Source: Torymus aiolomorphi (lineage: Eukaryota; Arthropoda; Insecta; Hymenoptera; Torymidae). Taken from it: a stretch of 64,000 nt of DNA. The translations under genes and the position numbers were made by a program. Positions 10,835-24,455 of this stretch are shown one piece after another. Under the pieces are notes generated by a model, which worked only from the letters and a program-made list of their open reading frames with translations, searched no databases and was not told the DNA's origin. Location of the stretch: NCBI GenBank assembly GCA_036365515.1, contig CM070873.1:261923575-261987574 (forward strand), written 5' to 3'. Each line of letters begins with the position of its first letter. The stretch's first letter is position 1.

Positions 10835-11170
10835 CTACTGCGTCGCAGGTGGTCCAATGGGAGCTGTCATGACTTGTGCTCGAATTAAGGCTGCATTAGC
10901 GGAGATGTGATGGTCGAACAGGTAAATGCCATATGTACTGTCGAAGAAGGTACGGAAGGGATGATGCCTGGTATATAAGGTTTTATGGATTTGAGGTAGG
11001 TGTGCGGCAAACTTCAGTGTGGTAATCATAACGTCTTTATGCAGGGACAATAAAGATAATGTGATATTTCGCTGGGTTGTATTCAAATGAGATTCATTAG
11101 ACCGAAGTAGCCATTTCGACGAATCCAACTTAAGGACCGAAATAGCATTCGAATTGACTTCATCATTCAT
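10835..11170 (-). CDS. Unrecognised 111-codon ORF, low confidence
   Basis: A minus-strand frame from an ATG at 11,170 to a stop at 10,835. Unlike most frames in the window it is not built on a simple repeat. Its translation has ordinary mixed composition, for example SSKWLLRSNESHLNTTQRN and HHPFRTFFDSTYGIYLFDHH. I recognise no family, signal peptide or membrane segment. A possible splice acceptor (TCTCCGTAG) lies just upstream of the ATG on the minus strand. It may be a host exon, a decayed transposon fragment or chance. Confidence 0.2.
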   Translation of the reverse strand: MNDEVNSNAISVLKLDSSKWLLRSNESHLNTTQRNITLSLLSLHKDVMITTLKFAAHLPQIHKTLYTRHHPFRTFFDSTYGIYLFDHHISANAALIRAQVMTAPIGPPATQ

Positions 11171-12177
11171 TTAGGTCTACGGAGATTAGCGAGGGAATGA
11201 TCGATAGTGCAAGTAATGATTCATCGCGCGCTACAATCAATCAATCCAACAAATACCCGGAATAATTCGTGAACGTAGCGATGACTGATCAGTTGTGTGT
11301 CTGTCTTACATGCAAGAATACTGTGCTGTATTTTCGCAGGAACAAAGCGTCAGCCGATATTCAAAAAGGCGCCTCAATGTCAAATAACCACGGCACTTCA
11401 ACCGTCGCGAAAAATCAACCGAGAACTCGTTCCCTCGCAGCGCACACTCACTTGCGCACACACACATCAACCCAGAAAAGCCAGCCGCAGCAGCTAAGGA
11501 GAAGTAGAAGCGGTCGACAAATCGAGCATCAAGCCATAGAGACAGAATGCACATGCGCCTGTGTGTATATATATATATAGCTCATGCAGCAGCCAGCACA
11601 CTTGCAGCTACTCTCCAACTCGGTGCGTGTGCCTCTATATGGCTGTGTACGCGGGTATATAATTGCACACGCTTGCGCTCACACAGAGAGCCGTCGCCGT
11701 CGTCGGGCGTGGACTCTAGCTTCTCTCTCCCTCCCTCCCTCTCTCACTGCGCGAGCGGTCAATGTCGTCGGCGCGTCTCGCGCCCGCGTGGTCATTGTCC
11801 TATCACCCGCCATGTGCTATCCACGGCAGCTGCTACAGCTGCGAGGGCCGCGAGAGGGAAAGGGACAACGACGGAGAGAGAGAGAGAGAGAGAGGAAGAG
11901 AGTAATGATCGCATGACGCCAACTTAGTAGGCGAAGGAATAAAGATCGGACAAAGGGAGCCTGGCCCGGACAAAAGAACAATGGTAGGGAGGGAGGGAGG
12001 GAGAGGCGAATTCTTTCGACGAGTTACGAAGCTTTCATTTCGAGCAATTCACCAGCGCGACGATGTCGTTCCTGATTTCTTACTCGAGAGTCAGAGAACA
12101 CGGGTATATATGAAATGGGAGGTATAATTTATGAAGCCGGAGGATGAACTAACTTGTTTTGGTTCGGTTTGTGACAA
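11171..12177. other. Repeat-interspersed stretch, no gene seen
   Basis: It holds short TA, CT and GA repeat patches (for example at 11,566-11,578 and 11,874-11,893) and GGGA repeats near 11,987-12,003. No supported gene. Confidence 0.3.
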
Positions 12178-12240
12178 GCGTGCGGTCTAATTGTTAGAGC
12201 GTGCGTGCTGACAGTGGTGATCTGAACCCATCATATTCAG
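12178..12240 (+). repeat. Weak tRNA-like segment
   Basis: GCGGTCTAATTGTTAGAGCG resembles a tRNA D-arm/A-box, and TGATCTGAACCC about 35 bp later resembles an eroded B box. The cloverleaf does not close convincingly, so at most this is a tRNA-derived relic. Confidence 0.2.
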
Positions 12241-12953
12241 CGGCAAGTACATCGCTTACGTTCAGATCGTTTTGCTCCTGGCTCGTGTATTATCCTATTG
12301 GTATATTATTATAGCATCGGCGTAAAATTAATCATTTCACGGTCTATTCCGTCGTGAATAACGATCGAAAGTTTCGACAAAACCTTTCATTCGCCCCCCA
12401 CCTGGTGAACGAGCTGCAGCCGTGGCAGTTTTTCTTTACCTACCTCTCAAACAGAAGCAAACAGACTAATTCCACCTTACGATCCCCATTGTGCAGCCGC
12501 GGCAGCAGAAGGGGCTCGCTAAAAATGTCTTAACTGCATCTCTGACTATCACGCGCGATCGAGCCAACTCTCCGCCTCGCCGCGAGAAGGCGAAGACGAA
12601 GAAGAAGACGCGGAGGAGAGACGGAGAACGCTCGCTCGCTTGGTTGTGCGAGGAGAGGTGGAAAGCCAGAGGGAGCGAAGCAAAATAGACTCTGAACTTG
12701 ACAAAAGCCGACCTTCGAAGCTGACATTCACTCCGCGCTGCGCCGCCGCCACCGCCGCGCTCTCGAACCTTTCTCTTTCTCTTTCTTTCGCCTCCCCTTT
12801 CCACCGCCCCCCCCCCCCCCCCACCACCCCGCTGCTATCGGGCGCTGTGTGTGCCTCCTCTCTCCCTCTGAGCACGTTCGCTCTCCTTGTCTATCGTCCT
12901 GCAACAGCGGCGGCGCGATCCTCTGGAACTGGACTCGCGAGAAAGAGAGAGAA

Positions 12954-12985
<32 letters not shown>

Positions 12986-14020
12986 CACAAAGACCCGTCA
13001 TTCCAGACTACTACTAGCGGCGCGTGTCCTTCTCCGACGCTGCGCTCCACTGCATCGTTGTTTCTTCTCTCCCGGTCATCAGCGCGCTTGCCCGCTTTTT
13101 CTTCTTAATTCTTCTTCTTGTCGAGTCTTTTCTCAGACGCTGATCGTCGCTTTTCACGAGGCGCACACGCGACGACCGGAGCTTGAGAGTAATGGAGAAT
13201 TACGAGGGTGACGCGTATGATGACTTTTTTGTGCAGTCCGCTCCTCTTTTCTCTTTTGAATATCTGTGGGAGAGGAAAAGAGAGAGACGGTCACGCGACC
13301 TCACAATTTGTCGAGAAAAATTCGTGGCCGCCGCCGCCGCAGCTTTCTTCGGCGATCCATACTCGGGAGTCTCGGGACCGACGAAGAGCGTGATATTCTT
13401 TAAAGGGCCACGGGTTTTTTTCTCTCTCTACCTCTCGAAGCGGGCTTCATTAATTACGCGCGTGCGCCTCGAATTTTTCGACTTCGCAGTGTATGCGCGT
13501 GTGTGTGTGCTCGCTTCAGCTTCGCCTTCGGTATCCTTATTCATAAAATGCATCCTGGTTTATATGCGTGGCAACGCGGTGAAATTATCATGCTCTCGTG
13601 GGAAGAGAATTTTCGCTTTTTTCTTGATCAGTGTCGTTAAGAAGAAAGTGAAATGAAATTTATAAAGGTATATCCTTTGGATTTATTAACGAGGCAAGAA
13701 CGTGTATATCAGTGTTATTGACTGCCTTATAAACTCCGCTGATATTTATATTACTGCGCGCTGCAAGTACATTATGCGCAGTCGATAATTCATAAAGCGT
13801 AATTAGACCTTAATTATCAACTTATCGCTGCATACCATCTTTCTCTCACTAAAATACAGCCTCATTAGAACCTCCACTCCACACACCATGTTGTTGTCAC
13901 ACCTCGAGCGAGAGGAGATGACTAAACCACCTGTAGCAGCTTCGGTCCGCGCACAAATACCTGTTTTCGAATTCTTTTCAAATCAGGCTCATCAGCTTCT
14001 GAAATCTGGTACAGCTGGTC
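12241..14020. other. GC-rich, CT/GA-rich stretch, no gene seen
   Basis: It contains a 16-base C run near 12,807-12,822 and a GA array at about 12,943-12,985. Many overlapping frames on both strands are compositionally biased and not credible. The 13,670-13,830 segment is AT-richer, with several TAATTA and TTTATA sites, and could be regulatory. Confidence 0.3.
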
Positions 14021-14021
14021 G

Positions 14022-14022
14022 C

Positions 14023-14081
<59 letters not shown>
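14022..14081 (+). repeat. (GA)n microsatellite
   Basis: A GA dinucleotide array of about 60 bp with one AAAG interruption near its start. Confidence 0.95.
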
Positions 14082-14084
<3 letters not shown>

Positions 14085-14509
14085 GTACAGGTGCGGCATC
14101 TCTCCTCTATCGGTCGTCGCCTCACGGTTTATCGTTATCTCTCTAGGCTTAACGAGTCTCGCTAGTAGTAGTAGTATATAGTAACACTAGCAGTGGTGTG
14201 GCAGGCAGCAGGTGCTTCGCCAACGAGGCAAGAAGCGCGAAGCATATGAAAGAGAGAGAGAGAGACGACAGTTGGCAGCTTGTGACCGCAGCCTGCAGCT
14301 GAGCGCCAGGTAGTACATTTTCCGCTGCTCCCTACCTACCTCTCTATACCTCTCTTCTTGTCTTGAAATCGGCATGAAAAGAGTCGCATCATTTTGACGT
14401 CGCTTTTAAACCACCAGCAAGCAGGTATATATACATATACACAGGCTAATGACGCGTTACCTGCTCGCATGCCATATATAGGCGCGCACCTTAGGCGTTT
14501 CACACTCTC

Positions 14510-14851
<342 letters not shown>

Positions 14852-17298
14852 CATACATTACAAGCGTCTTTAAAAACTCTCCAAGACTTGCGAGCATGCG
14901 ATTATGCGTTTTTTCTCACTCCTCGCGCTCGCTACAGCGCCTTTGCATACGCCGTTTATAGCGAGCCAACGCGCAGCGGCAATGGAGCTGCTGCCTAAAA
15001 GCATCGAGGAAGTCCCTTTTTTGCGGCCGCGTGATCCTTTTTCCGAGGAGAGAGGCCTGCCTGCATGCACACACTCGCAGACAATGATACGTTTATACCT
15101 AGATCGCTCAACAGGGAGAGTCTTCTCTTTTTTCGCGGCTGCGTGTGTTCCGCCTTTATTTTCTTATAATAGCGAAAGCTATTTTTTTCTAGGCGCGGAC
15201 AATGAGGTACAAACGAGCGGCATTATCTTTCGTCGCTATGTAGCCCCTCTCTCTCTCTCTCTCTCTCTCTCTTCCTCTCTCTCTCTCTCTCTCTCTCTTC
15301 CTTCCTTCTCTAGTTCTAGCTGGCTTTTTTTCGAACGGCGCGGCTCGACTCGATCCGACGGATTTGAACGACCTTGCGCCGCGAAGAATTTTTTCGACGC
15401 TCTTCCAACGCCACGCCGTTCTTTCTTTGGCATTCTAAAACGCGATGATCGGAAGACGAGCACGCTCATCGCGCGCCTTTCTACACCTTAATTCATGTGA
15501 GAAAAGCATCGGAGGCCAACGCCTGCGCGATTCAAGGTCCGCCGTCCGAAGGTCAAGATCGCCAGATGCTAAAAAACTTAGAACGAGCGAGAGAGAGAAT
15601 CAGACAGAGATTTAATTTTCCCGGGAATCCAAACGCATAGACACATACACACGCCGAGCTCTTAAGAGCATTAGCGTAATCCTCGCTGATCCTCGGATGC
15701 AGCCAAGTGTATCGCTAATATAATTGAATAAAATTGAAATAATACCCTCAGACGAGAGACACACGCGTGCCCATAAAACGAGCAACGCAAAGTACGATGC
15801 TACCGCGCAAAGAAGGGTAAATCTCGGTATGAGGATGTCGCAGTGGAAACGGACGCATGTATGTGCGCGTTGAAAAACGGCGAAAATTACATCTCGTGGC
15901 GCACGAGCGCTGAATCGTATAGAAATTCGTAATCCGCGCGTCCGAGCGGCAGGCGCGGCTCTCCTCTGTCTACCATGCAGATTTAATCTGACGGTGAGCG
16001 AGCGGCCACGCGCGCACACGCGACGGCGAGTGATTACGCCGTAATATCGCCCAAGATGATAGTCCCGGAAGCCCGAAATAATTAAATCCCCCGTGCAATC
16101 GGAAATCCCAATTACAACGCGCGCTCTCTCGTATATATATCTGCAGCAGCAGCAGCAGCAGCAGCGGCGGCGGCCTTTTTTCGCCGCGCGAGTTCACACA
16201 CGAGGCGCGCTCGTCCTTCTTTTTTAATTATTTTGAACGTTTTTAATCGACACTTCGGTGGCTTCGTCGTCCCCCCAGCCGTGTATCAAGCCTTTAAATT
16301 GCATTTTTTGTACCCACTTGGTTCTCTTTTTCTCTTTCTCTCTCCCTCACGCGGAAGTCCCTCGCTCTCTACATATATTGTAAATTGGATTTTTACAATA
16401 GAAGCTTATACGCGAAAATACAGCGCGGGAGTAGAATAAAATCGCGCACGGGGAGGACCTTTCAATCGATTTAATCGAGCTAGGCAGTCCTTTCCTTCAC
16501 CTCCGCGCTCATACACACAGTGTCTATTTGCATACAATACGACGCAAGGATGTCTCCTCTACTCTTTTGTCTTCTACCGTTTCCAGCAGCGGCAGCGGCT
16601 CTCTCGAGCTCGTTCTAATATACTCGGGCTCGGAGAAAAGATTGATCTGCTGAAAAAGTTCGTCCCGCATAAACGGCGGCAACAGCACGTATAAGGACCG
16701 CCGAGAACAAAGTTGATATTTTACGTATGCGATCGCGGATGTATTCTATACATATCGACGCATCGCAGCGGGAGGGTGAGTCCATTTATCGCGTCGGAAA
16801 CGCGTCGCGCGAGGCACCAAAAAAATTTGAAAATACTCTCGCTGAAAAGAACTGATTGACGGGAAAATAGATAGGCCGATGGAAGATATAATCACGGCAG
16901 TAACAGAATCTCGCTTTTCAATGCCCTCCCCACGGGCGCGCGTCAACCGCATTATATACTCTCACTCCTTTTTTCGTCGTCCTCTTCTCTTCCTTTTAAA
17001 CACATTTTTCAAATTCGACGCGAATCGGGTTCTCACTCTGTCTCTTCGAGTCCAAAGCAAACGTATCGAATTCGTCATGGGATCCGGGCGTCGGGGAGAA
17101 GCCTCGCACGAGTGCGCCGATAGGAAATATCTCCTCTTCCGCGGCCACCGGCCGACCGATCGCCCCCCCCCCCCCCTTGCCGTATACACACACAGACCCA
17201 CAGACACATATATACACACGCACACACTCGCAAAGGGATGAGCACTCGGGCTCTAATGTATCAACTGCTGAATTCAGCAGCCATACCTGAGAGCCCGC
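14852..17298. other. GC-rich stretch, no gene seen
   Basis: It holds an interrupted CT array at 15,247-15,300, a CAG/CGG repeat near 16,143-16,172 and a C run near 17,163-17,176. Several frames of 60-195 codons are open but look random. No supported gene. Confidence 0.3.
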
Positions 17299-17592
17299 TA
17301 TAGTGCTATATAGTTCGAACGAAACGAGCGAGAGCGGGAGAGAGACAGAGAGAGAGAGCGGGAAGATGATGATCAGCAGGAGCAGCATCGAGGACGAGTT
17401 TCCAGACGAGGCCTTCCAGGGGTTAACGATCAATCTCTCTCTCCCTCTCTCTCTTTCTCTCTACCTTCTCTCTATCTATCCGGGGCCCGAAGCGCGAGCG
17501 CAGTGGGTTCTTCTTCGTTATTTTGAGCGCGAGGGAAGGAAGAGAGTGAGAGCCGCACCAGCCAAAGAGAAAGACTAAAGAGTGCAGCGCAG
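17299..17592 (+). other. Candidate first exon of a + strand transcript
   Basis: A strong splice donor (GCGCAG followed by GTAAGC) ends this block at 17,592. A frame starting with ATG at 17,366 encodes MMISRSSIEDEFPDEAFQG, and nearly all its codons end in G or C, which is coding-like. That frame runs into a CT tract and stops at 17,576, before the donor. The peptide could be a small upstream ORF, or a coding first exon using a weak GTTAAC donor at 17,422. No TATA box at a fitting distance is certain, and no homology is recognised. Confidence 0.25.
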
Positions 17593-17619
17593 GTAAGCCA
17601 AGAGCGTTTAGGATCCACT

Positions 17620-17620
<1 letters not shown>

Positions 17621-17668
<48 letters not shown>
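17621..17668 (+). repeat. (CT)n microsatellite
   Basis: An uninterrupted CT array of about 46 bp, just downstream of the strong splice donor at 17,592. Confidence 0.95.
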
Positions 17669-17670
<2 letters not shown>

Positions 17671-17795
17671 CGGATCATGGATTCAGGTGTTCGGCTCCGA
17701 CATCTCTTCTCTCTCCCTCTCTCTCTCTCACTCTGCGCTCTGCTTCGGCGCGACTACTCCCCTGTGCACGGTCCCTATACTCGCAATGAGCCTCG

Positions 17796-17916
<121 letters not shown>

Positions 17917-18475
17917 GGCGGCGGCAGCGTTCCGCCCGGAACCCGCCTGGATTCCCAAGCGAACCTCGTTCTCACGAAACTCGCGAGCGAGCAACCGAGC
18001 GATCCTTCGTCCGTGCGGCACACGGGTATATACACACACACACACTCAGCGGGACCTGAGTTCGGAGGTCTATTTCAAAACGATGGAAAATTTTATTATA
18101 CGATTTATTTTTTTGTTGTAGTATAATAGTGATGGCTGCGGCTGCTACTTTGAGGCTTTAAAAAGTTAATTTTTTATGGCAGTGCGGAGTGATGGTTTAT
18201 TATTGTTTGGTCAAACCTGCTTTTATTGCTGGGCTATTGAATAGTAAAACTCTGACGAATACCGTGAGTTGGTTGGTGTGTGTCTTATTGGAATATTCAA
18301 GTTGAATTTGGTTGAGCTTTGTGTGCTCCATTCTGTACACAAAGAAGAATAACGTGTTTATTCAGTGATTTTTTACTGCCTACTATGATCGAATCGAGCA
18401 AAATATTATTATAAATAATAATGAATGTCCCCTATATAAAGCGACTCATTACCATATTTTTTTCTTCTGTTACAG

Positions 18476-18534
18476 GTAAGAGAGGCGCGACGAACTGGAG
18501 CGGGAAACACATTCATAAATATTCCGCGGACGAG
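18476..18534 (+). other. Candidate 59-nt internal exon
   Basis: A very good acceptor (TTTTTTTCTTCTGTTACAG) ends at 18,475 and a donor (GACGAG then GTAATA) begins at 18,535. Between them two of three frames are open, for example KRGATNWSGKHIHKYSADE. It could join the donor at 17,592, making a 5' untranslated or early coding exon of a + strand gene. Both splice sites could be chance in this pyrimidine-rich DNA. Confidence 0.3.
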
Positions 18535-19568
18535 GTAATATTAATTATCCATCGAGATATATATATTATACATACCTACGCAGAAAAAATATACACAGGC
18601 AGAGAGCACAAAGCAAATCCATCACTTTTTCAATCAAGTATTTCTAGGAGAATTTAATTATGGGCGCGACAGACATTTTCTTTTACGAATTTCATTTAAT
18701 TATCGTGACAGAATTATCCTCCATTGGATTATGAATTTTGCGCTTATAACGCGAGCCCAAGGAACCTATGACGCCTTTGATCATGGCTAATGCCTTCTTT
18801 TTTTTTCTCTTCTCCATCACTCGGCGAATATTAATTTTGCCCTTAATTGGCCTGGTCGCTAATCAAAACTGTTCTTTTGCATTTTCTCCCGTCTCTCGCT
18901 TTTCCACGCGTTGATTATAACTTCATTTTTCTTAAGCCTTAATACTACTTTTACCGAAAATTTAAGTTTGTTTAATAAGTCGATAAATTGAAGACCGTCC
19001 GAAAGATTCTTGAACTGAAGTTCAATTTTCTTTGTGCCGATATTAAAGAAGAAATAATACTTTTTGCTGTTCGCATAAGAATGTACGCCCGGTGAGTCAT
19101 TAAAAATTGCAATTTCACTTCATTGTGAAACGTTCCGATTTGACAGAATAACATCGTAAAAACACATTCGAGAAACACAACATCACACTCGAAGTATCTT
19201 TCAGGCTACTTTATAAAAGCGGCTGAAAAAACAAGAGAGTTTACAATAAAAACAAATTACGTGCTCGCTCCTTTTTTCTCGATGTTCTTAAAAAATACCG
19301 TCTGCGTGCATACGAACGGAAATAGTATAGCATAAGTCGCGGCTGAATATAAAACACTCAAGTCTTTTCAAATACACTTTGGCTTAAAAGGAACGTACCT
19401 CTAGAAATCAATTAAAACGTTTAATTTCGGAATAAATGCCAAGTTATATTTGGACATCAAGAATCTCGACCATCCATCCACCAAAGTTACAATAAATCCT
19501 TAATCAAGAAAGGTAAAATGGAAGGTAAGCCATCGACACCCTCGTAGGGACCATACCCACACATGTAC
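18535..19568. other. AT-richer stretch, possible regulatory sequence
   Basis: No gene seen. The 18,650-18,870 part is dense in TTTAATTATCG, TTAATTATG, CTAATCAAAA and GATTATGAA motifs, which are homeodomain-like sites. It lacks the simple repeats of its neighbours. Conservation with related genomes would be informative. Confidence 0.25.
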
Positions 19569-19592
19569 ACTGATAGAAAGAAATATTTGAGG
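19569..19592 (+). repeat. Solo end resembling the CACTGATAG transposon
   Basis: CACTGATAGAAAGAAATATT preceded by TA resembles the end of the element at 57,108-58,868 (CACTGATAGAAGTATTCATT). No inverted partner was found nearby. It could be a truncated copy or chance. Confidence 0.2.
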
Positions 19593-19965
19593 CAAATGCG
19601 CGATTCATTTGGAAGGCGGTTTTGTTATACGTGTCTACCTATCCTAGCATAAGGTCAGCACTTCTGAATTCCGCTCGTCGAGCAACACACATACACGTAC
19701 ACACATGTGACTCCAACCTATACGCGGCAGGGCTCGCTCGTTCGCCCGAACACGGCGTTCTCGGTCCTTTCACCTTTTCCCTTCACCGTCCGCGCATTTG
19801 TCATTCCATTTAGTCTACCAGCCAGCCTCTCCCGCGGACGACTCGCGCGCGTCGCCGACTTCCTTTTACCTGTGGGCTCGCGAGCGGACCTGGTCCCAAA
19901 AGGGCCTCTGTCGGTGATCCCGTCTGCGTCTGGCTCACCTCGCTGGCCTTGGGCCCCCCCCCCCC

Positions 19966-19976
19966 CTCTCTCTCTG

Positions 19977-20038
<62 letters not shown>

Positions 20039-20044
20039 TCTCTC
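19966..20044 (+). repeat. (CT)n microsatellite
   Basis: A CT array of about 79 bp, with GTCTC and GCTC interruptions at its 5' end and a CCCTC interruption at its 3' end. Confidence 0.95.
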
Positions 20045-20709
20045 GGTCCTTCCGACGCCAAAGGTTTTTACTACGACTATGTTGTGTTCTCAGAGCTCTC
20101 ACGTTGTGTGTGTGTGTGTTTCGTTCTCGCGAAAAGGATCGACAGCGGTGTGATATACTTGAAAAAGACGCGATTATTGGTCGCGCGCTAAAAATACATC
20201 ACGTATCGTACAATTTCTCGTTTCCTCGTGTACAGACGCAGAAAAAAACTATACGAGAGAAGAGTCTCTTCGCTCGCGAAGGTCTTTTACAGAATAAACA
20301 CACCTTGGGAGAACTTCAGACAGCGCGCTTCTCTCAAACGTGGCCGGGCTGGAAGAGGAAAAAAGCCAGCGGAATCGCGCGATTTCGTAACGCGCGAGCG
20401 ACGGCGTACTGTTATTAAAAAAAAAGCGGAGCGCGCAGAGACGCTGGAATAATAACAACCTTTTGAAAAATCAGGAGCTCCCGCGCTTCTCTGTTTTTTC
20501 GCCGCCGTTATACTGCAGTCTTTTGAAATATCATTATATATACGTGCGCACGCGCGAGCGCGGGCGAGAGAGAGGGAGAGAGTTTGCCAAGGCGATAACA
20601 CGCGCTACTCTGCCTGCGGAGCGAGCGAACGATTGAAAAATAAATCGAAAAGAGTGTGCTTGCGAACTCTCGCGCGCGTGCGTGGCGATATTAAAGCCCC
20701 TGCTCGCGC

Positions 20710-20819
<110 letters not shown>

Positions 20820-21559
20820 ACGTCATCACTCGTACACTTTTCTGGGATTAATTCGACGTCGAAGCGCGGGCGCGATATCGGCTGGCTGGCTGGTTGGTTG
20901 GTTCTCTCTCTCTCTGTGTCTGTGTATGTGTGTGTGCGCGCACGGCATGACTGGACCCGCCAAGGGACAGAGACAGACAGACACGAGGGGTCCATCAAAA
21001 CCCTAGCTCTCTCGTGCCGAGGGTTCGCTCGCTCGACTGTACCCTCGTATCGCGTCCTCCCCAATCCGTCCCTATATATTCTCTCTCGCTCTCACTCTCC
21101 CCGTCGCGCTTTGGCATCTCTCCCCTCGTCGTCTGCTCGCCATTAAATCGCCCTATCTCGCTTGTGGGGCTCTGTATAGCGTATACATGTGTCTACGTGT
21201 GTACGTGTATATGTGTATGTATGTACTGCGTAACCAATGGCTGTACGAATCGACTGCTAAACCTAGACCGATGCACTCTCGGCGTGTGTGTGTGTGTGTG
21301 TGTATTAAAAAAAGGTATGGATCTAGCTGGCGCGCGTTTAAAGGTTTTTTTACGAGAACGCACCGTTCGATGAGATTATCGAAGAGAGAGAGAGGCTAGA
21401 GTACAGAGCATGCAAGCGTTTTTAACGGAAATTCTGTAATAACTATTTTTTCGTTGAGCGGGGGTTGGATTCAATGATAAATCGAACGTTAACAATGAAT
21501 TGATTTTTTTCCCGATGACTACGTGTGGCATTTAAAGACAGTTGACTTTTAAATCTGTA

Positions 21560-22110
21560 CTGTTGTGTACATGTTTTTTTAAAGAGATGAAAAATGCACA
21601 CATCGCAGGAATCAGCGGCGCCGATTTTGAGAGCATTTTGATGCCTTTTCGACGATCAACTTTAAACCCTTATAACTTTTGAAGGAATCGACATTTTTTA
21701 ATTTTCAAAAAAGGGAATGAAAACTCTTTCTTTCTAGTGTCCATTTCTTTTTTGTAACTTTGAGTTGGTCGTTTCTAGGCTAATTAGGCGAGGTTTAAAG
21801 AAAAGGGCTTTTTTGCCATTTTCTTGAAAAATGTCAACCTTTAAAAAAATGTGAGACAAAGGCGTTTTTAATTGTACACGATTTTCTCCGTATATTTTGT
21901 GACATAAGAAAGAAGAAAAACCGCGTCCGGAAGGTGTGCCTTCAAAAAAAAATTTGACCGGTTTTGGGGACGCGAAAAGTTTTTCTGAATAATTTTTCTG
22001 AATTTCCTCATATATGTACGAGAATAAGCCGCATGTTTTATCAAATTTTCGTTCCATGATTCACCGGCAAAGAGCATTCCAGTTGTTTACTTTTACCCCA
22101 CATTGTTACA
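21560..22110. repeat. AT-rich segment, possible transposon relic
   Basis: An AT-rich block inside GC-rich DNA. It has phrases common in insect repeat relics, such as AACCCTTATAACTTTTGAAGG, and many T and A runs. A 107-codon minus-strand frame crosses it without a recognisable domain. No terminal repeats were found. Confidence 0.2.
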
Positions 22111-23830
22111 TGAATATTAGATCGCTCCAACTTTACCTGAAAGCCCCGCGTAAACACACAGACGTGCAGCCATACACACACAAATGAATTTTAAAAATAT
22201 AATCCGTCCCCTTTAAGCGGCGCGGTCGCCGCGGGAAAAGTTAAAAGTGTTTCCGCCAAAGTTCGCCAAGTCAACGCGCCGAGGACAGTGTGTGTGCATG
22301 TGTATATATATGCACTCGTATATTCCTATATTTATTTTTATTATGTAAGTAGATGTGTGCCGTGTCCGCCAAGATGCATTACTTTTTAGTCCTGCGCACG
22401 CTGTCGGCACACTTGCACTCTTATATTATATACATATGTTTTTAATACAGACGGGCTCGCGCGCGTTATCTTGTAAACTTTGATGACGTTTTTCTCAACT
22501 TTCCCCATGCGCGCGTTTAACGGGGCCGCAACTTTTTTCTCGAATTTCGTGTTTATTTACGCTTGTATCAATATACAGATATACATGGCGCGGGTGCGCA
22601 CAAACAGCCGCAAGTACGTGTCTCTCGTACGAGTGCCCGTACGTACTTTCAAATGTACTCTTACCTACACAAAATTGTCTCTCTGTCGTCTGATGAAATA
22701 ATTCGTCTCCCGCTAATTACAACCAGAAAACGGGTAAGTTCACTTTTGAGAGCGAGCTTTTGCAACGCACCTTCGCGCTTTTTCCTCGTTACATCGTATT
22801 TCGAATGCTATACCGCTGAATATTCCATTATACTCAACCCACGCATCCTATACCGCTAATGCATCTATAAATGCGCCGACGGTGAACCATATATCCGTAC
22901 CGCAAGCGAGTGTTTTATAACGACGTGGTGAATTTGGGAGGACACATTTTGAGGCAGTTACATCTCGCCGCTATATAGCTGTCGGAACCGCACCGCGCGG
23001 CAACACCGACGTGCGCCCCCTTCTTTATATGTGTTAGCGAGGCACGAAACATGGTGGTGGTGGCGGCGGTGTGGCCTCCTCTCTCTCCCCGTCGTCGTTC
23101 CTCGTCGTCGTCGTCTCTTTCCCTTGGCCTACCCTGCCTGCTGGGAGAAACGCACACAGCCAACAGTCTGGCTATCTGTCTGTCTCTCTCTCGCTTGCTC
23201 GCTCGGTCGCTCGTACTCCATCCGCACGATGGGCGATAGGGAAGATAGTGACTCAGCAACGTAGCCAGGGGCTTCGGGGGCCTCGGCTCGCAACCGAGCG
23301 AATGGGCTTCGTCGGTGTGCGGCTGGTAAACTTGTTTTTCTCTTTTTTTACTGGGATATTTTATGGTAGCCTGTATTTTGTAAGATTACAAAAAGCTTTC
23401 TACGAAAAATTTGGTTGAATCTCGCAGCGAACAACAATGATGGCTGACTCTGGTGCATCTAATTGAAATCAAGTTGGGAATTTCGTACTCCGAGTTTACT
23501 GAACTCCAAATTACACTTGACTCCGAATCGCACTTGAGAACACGGGGCTAACAGCAACAATCAAATCCAGGAACCTGTAAAAAAATCGAAGCACACTCAC
23601 CTATCAGCCCCTCACCCATCCATCTCTCCGCACTCCCGTACAAGTACACACAGACACATACTCGCTCACTTTTACCAGCATGCGCCTCGTGACAGCGCTG
23701 ACTCTCTTGCTCTCTCTCTCGCAAAAAGCATGAAGCAGTGTTTTCAGCCTCCATCCCGGAGCCCTGACAATGTGCCTCGATTATCGCATTTCGCGTCGCG
23801 AGGGCATTTCCCCCCTCCCTTCACCTCCCC
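22111..23830. other. GC-rich stretch, no gene seen
   Basis: No supported gene. A possible donor (AACGG then GTAAGT) occurs near 22,734, but no coding frame leads into it. Confidence 0.3.
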
Positions 23831-23838
23831 TATATAAA
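23831..23838 (+). promoter_or_regulatory. Possible TATA box
   Basis: CCCCTATATAAAAAAGCG lies in an otherwise GC-rich region upstream of the 24.5-kb exon. A start about 30 bp downstream would give a CpG-rich leader of about 1.2 kb. This is a positional inference only. Confidence 0.25.
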
Positions 23839-24455
23839 AAAGCGACAGAGAGAGAGAGAGACGAATCGCGCGTGTACACACAATCGAAACGGGGGGAGGG
23901 AAAACGCGAGGAAAAAAGCAGCCCTCTCTCCTCTCTTTCAGTGGTACTGCAACAGAGCACGCGGCATGCGAAGCTCGAGCTACGGCCCTGCTCCGCTGGT
24001 TCGTATACGCTGGCTCGCGATACTGCCGTCGATCCCCTCTACTAAAGAACGGCGGCGGTGGCGGCGAGCCTCCATGCATGCGCGGCGCGCGTCAGAGTCG
24101 ATGCGCGGCTCGGGGCCTCAGTCTCTGCTCGGCCGTCGGTGGGGCGGCGTCGCGCTGCTCTCGCTCCAACGCACTCGCTCGCTCTGTGGTGTGCGTTCTG
24201 CCGTGTGCGGTCTCTGCGCGCGGAGAATCACCCTCGACACGAGACGCAGCGCAGGGACACACTGTAGTACACACGGCGCACTATCGGCGGCGGCCTCCCA
24301 CAGCCCCGCGCCCCCGCCCGCGCGCGTGCGGCCCCCCGCGCGCACCATTAGCACCAGCGGCAGCACCAGCGATAAGGACTGAGAGTGTGTGTGCGTGTGC
24401 AGCAGCAGCAGTGCATGTCGTCGGGCGTAGTCTCACTTGGTCGCGCGCGTTGTAG
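23839..24455 (+). promoter_or_regulatory. CpG-dense putative promoter/leader of the 24.5-kb gene
   Basis: From about 23,960 the sequence is very rich in CpG and GCGC, with no simple-repeat explanation. It leads directly into the open frame that begins after a stop at 24,453. This is typical of a 5' end or leader region. No start site can be assigned. Confidence 0.3.
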
